The notes under the pieces were generated by a model. That model did no database searches. It was not told the DNA's origin and saw only the letters and a list, made by a program, of their open reading frames with translations. 64,000 nucleotides of DNA, taken from Gnetum montanum. Taxonomy: Eukaryota > Streptophyta > Gnetopsida > Gnetales > Gnetaceae. The stretch is taken from positions 354,094-418,093 of the forward strand of contig MNCI01030336.1 in assembly GCA_015680685.1 (NCBI GenBank). Direction: 5' to 3'. A program made the translations under genes and the position numbers. Positions 63,754 through 64,000 of the stretch are shown here, piece by piece; position 1 is the first letter of the stretch, and each line of letters begins with the position of its first letter.

Positions 63754-64000
63754 CTGCCACCATGGTATTCGCCACCACTCTTTTGCTTATTACGATCATC
63801 ATCCTTAGATTCCTTGCTATTGTGATGCTTGCTTGAGTCCCTACCTTGGCTGTCACTTTTTCTTGAATCTAGTTTATGAATAGTGGATTGCAGGTTTAAG
63901 TTCACACCCTTGTCATCAATATCAGGGGGTGGAGAATCTTCATGTTGAGAACCTTCAGTAGGACGATCCCCATTGTCATCTTGATTTAGTAGCAATAAGG
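63754..64000 (-). pseudogene. Gag fragment of a further family B element, inverted relative to B4
   Basis: The minus strand reads LLNQDDNGDRPTEGSQHEDS, the Asp/Asn/Ser-rich gag linker, and ends at G-G-E-Y-H-G-G, homologous to B2 near 32490 and B1 near 6460. It runs off the window. No LTR lies at the junction. Confidence 0.75.

Noticed and set aside
1-64000. tRNA, rRNA and standard host genes
   Set aside because: I scanned for tRNA arms, rRNA-like conserved blocks and familiar protein motifs and saw none that I could support. A tRNAscan-SE or protein search could still find something I missed.

Overview
This is nuclear DNA from a repeat-rich plant genome. I cannot name the species from the window. 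The evidence is Athila-like Ty3/gypsy LTR retrotransposons with an Asp-tRNA-type primer site, an endogenous caulimovirid (plant pararetrovirus), and RTE-type LINE debris. There is no operon structure, and I could not identify any rRNA, tRNA or host protein-coding gene. Almost every reading frame belongs to a decayed transposable element.

Two related LTR families fill most of the window. Family B is full-length Athila-like: LTR 0.88-0.95 kb, then gag, protease, RT, RNase H, integrase, an AT-rich minisatellite, a candidate promoter plus short intron, a third ORF, a polypurine tract and the second LTR. Its copies are B1 (429-8144, minus, 3' end off the window), B2 (20976-41269, minus, 5-bp target duplication ATAGT), B4 (46992 to about 63753, plus) and a gag scrap at 63754-64000 (minus). 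Family A is a deletion derivative: LTR 0.87-1.05 kb, gag and protease, but no RT/RNase H/integrase and only about 60 codons of the third ORF. Its copies are an LTR fragment A0 (1-428), A1 (12008-19197, minus), A2 (33161-40321, plus) and A3 (49321-56742, minus).

The nesting can be read directly. A1 sits inside the RT of the caulimovirid (9.7-12.0 and 19.2-20.1 kb) with target duplication CCTAA. A2 sits in the 5' leader of B2. A3 splits the gag of B4. A0 sits in the 3' region of B1. Three of the four A insertions are therefore inside their own parent family. The only long stretch not assigned to an LTR element is 41275-46991; it holds RTE LINE fragments, a 42-bp repeat cluster and possible remains of host sequence.

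As a system, family A keeps what a parasite needs (LTRs, primer site, Gag, protease, polypurine tract, a conserved 3' end) and would depend on B-type RT and integrase. The most unusual DNA feature is an array of 10-bp near-palindromes (consensus GCGATATCGC) just upstream of the TATA box in every A LTR. The units start 14, 17 or 20 bp apart and copy number varies from 2 to 8. Family B, and partly A, also carry a candidate promoter and a 204-230 bp intron immediately ahead of the third ORF. Every ORF is interrupted, mostly by C-to-T or G-to-A changes such as CAG to TAG, so no copy looks autonomous today. Three N gaps and one 1-N join flanked by a perfect 60-bp repeat mark assembly limits.
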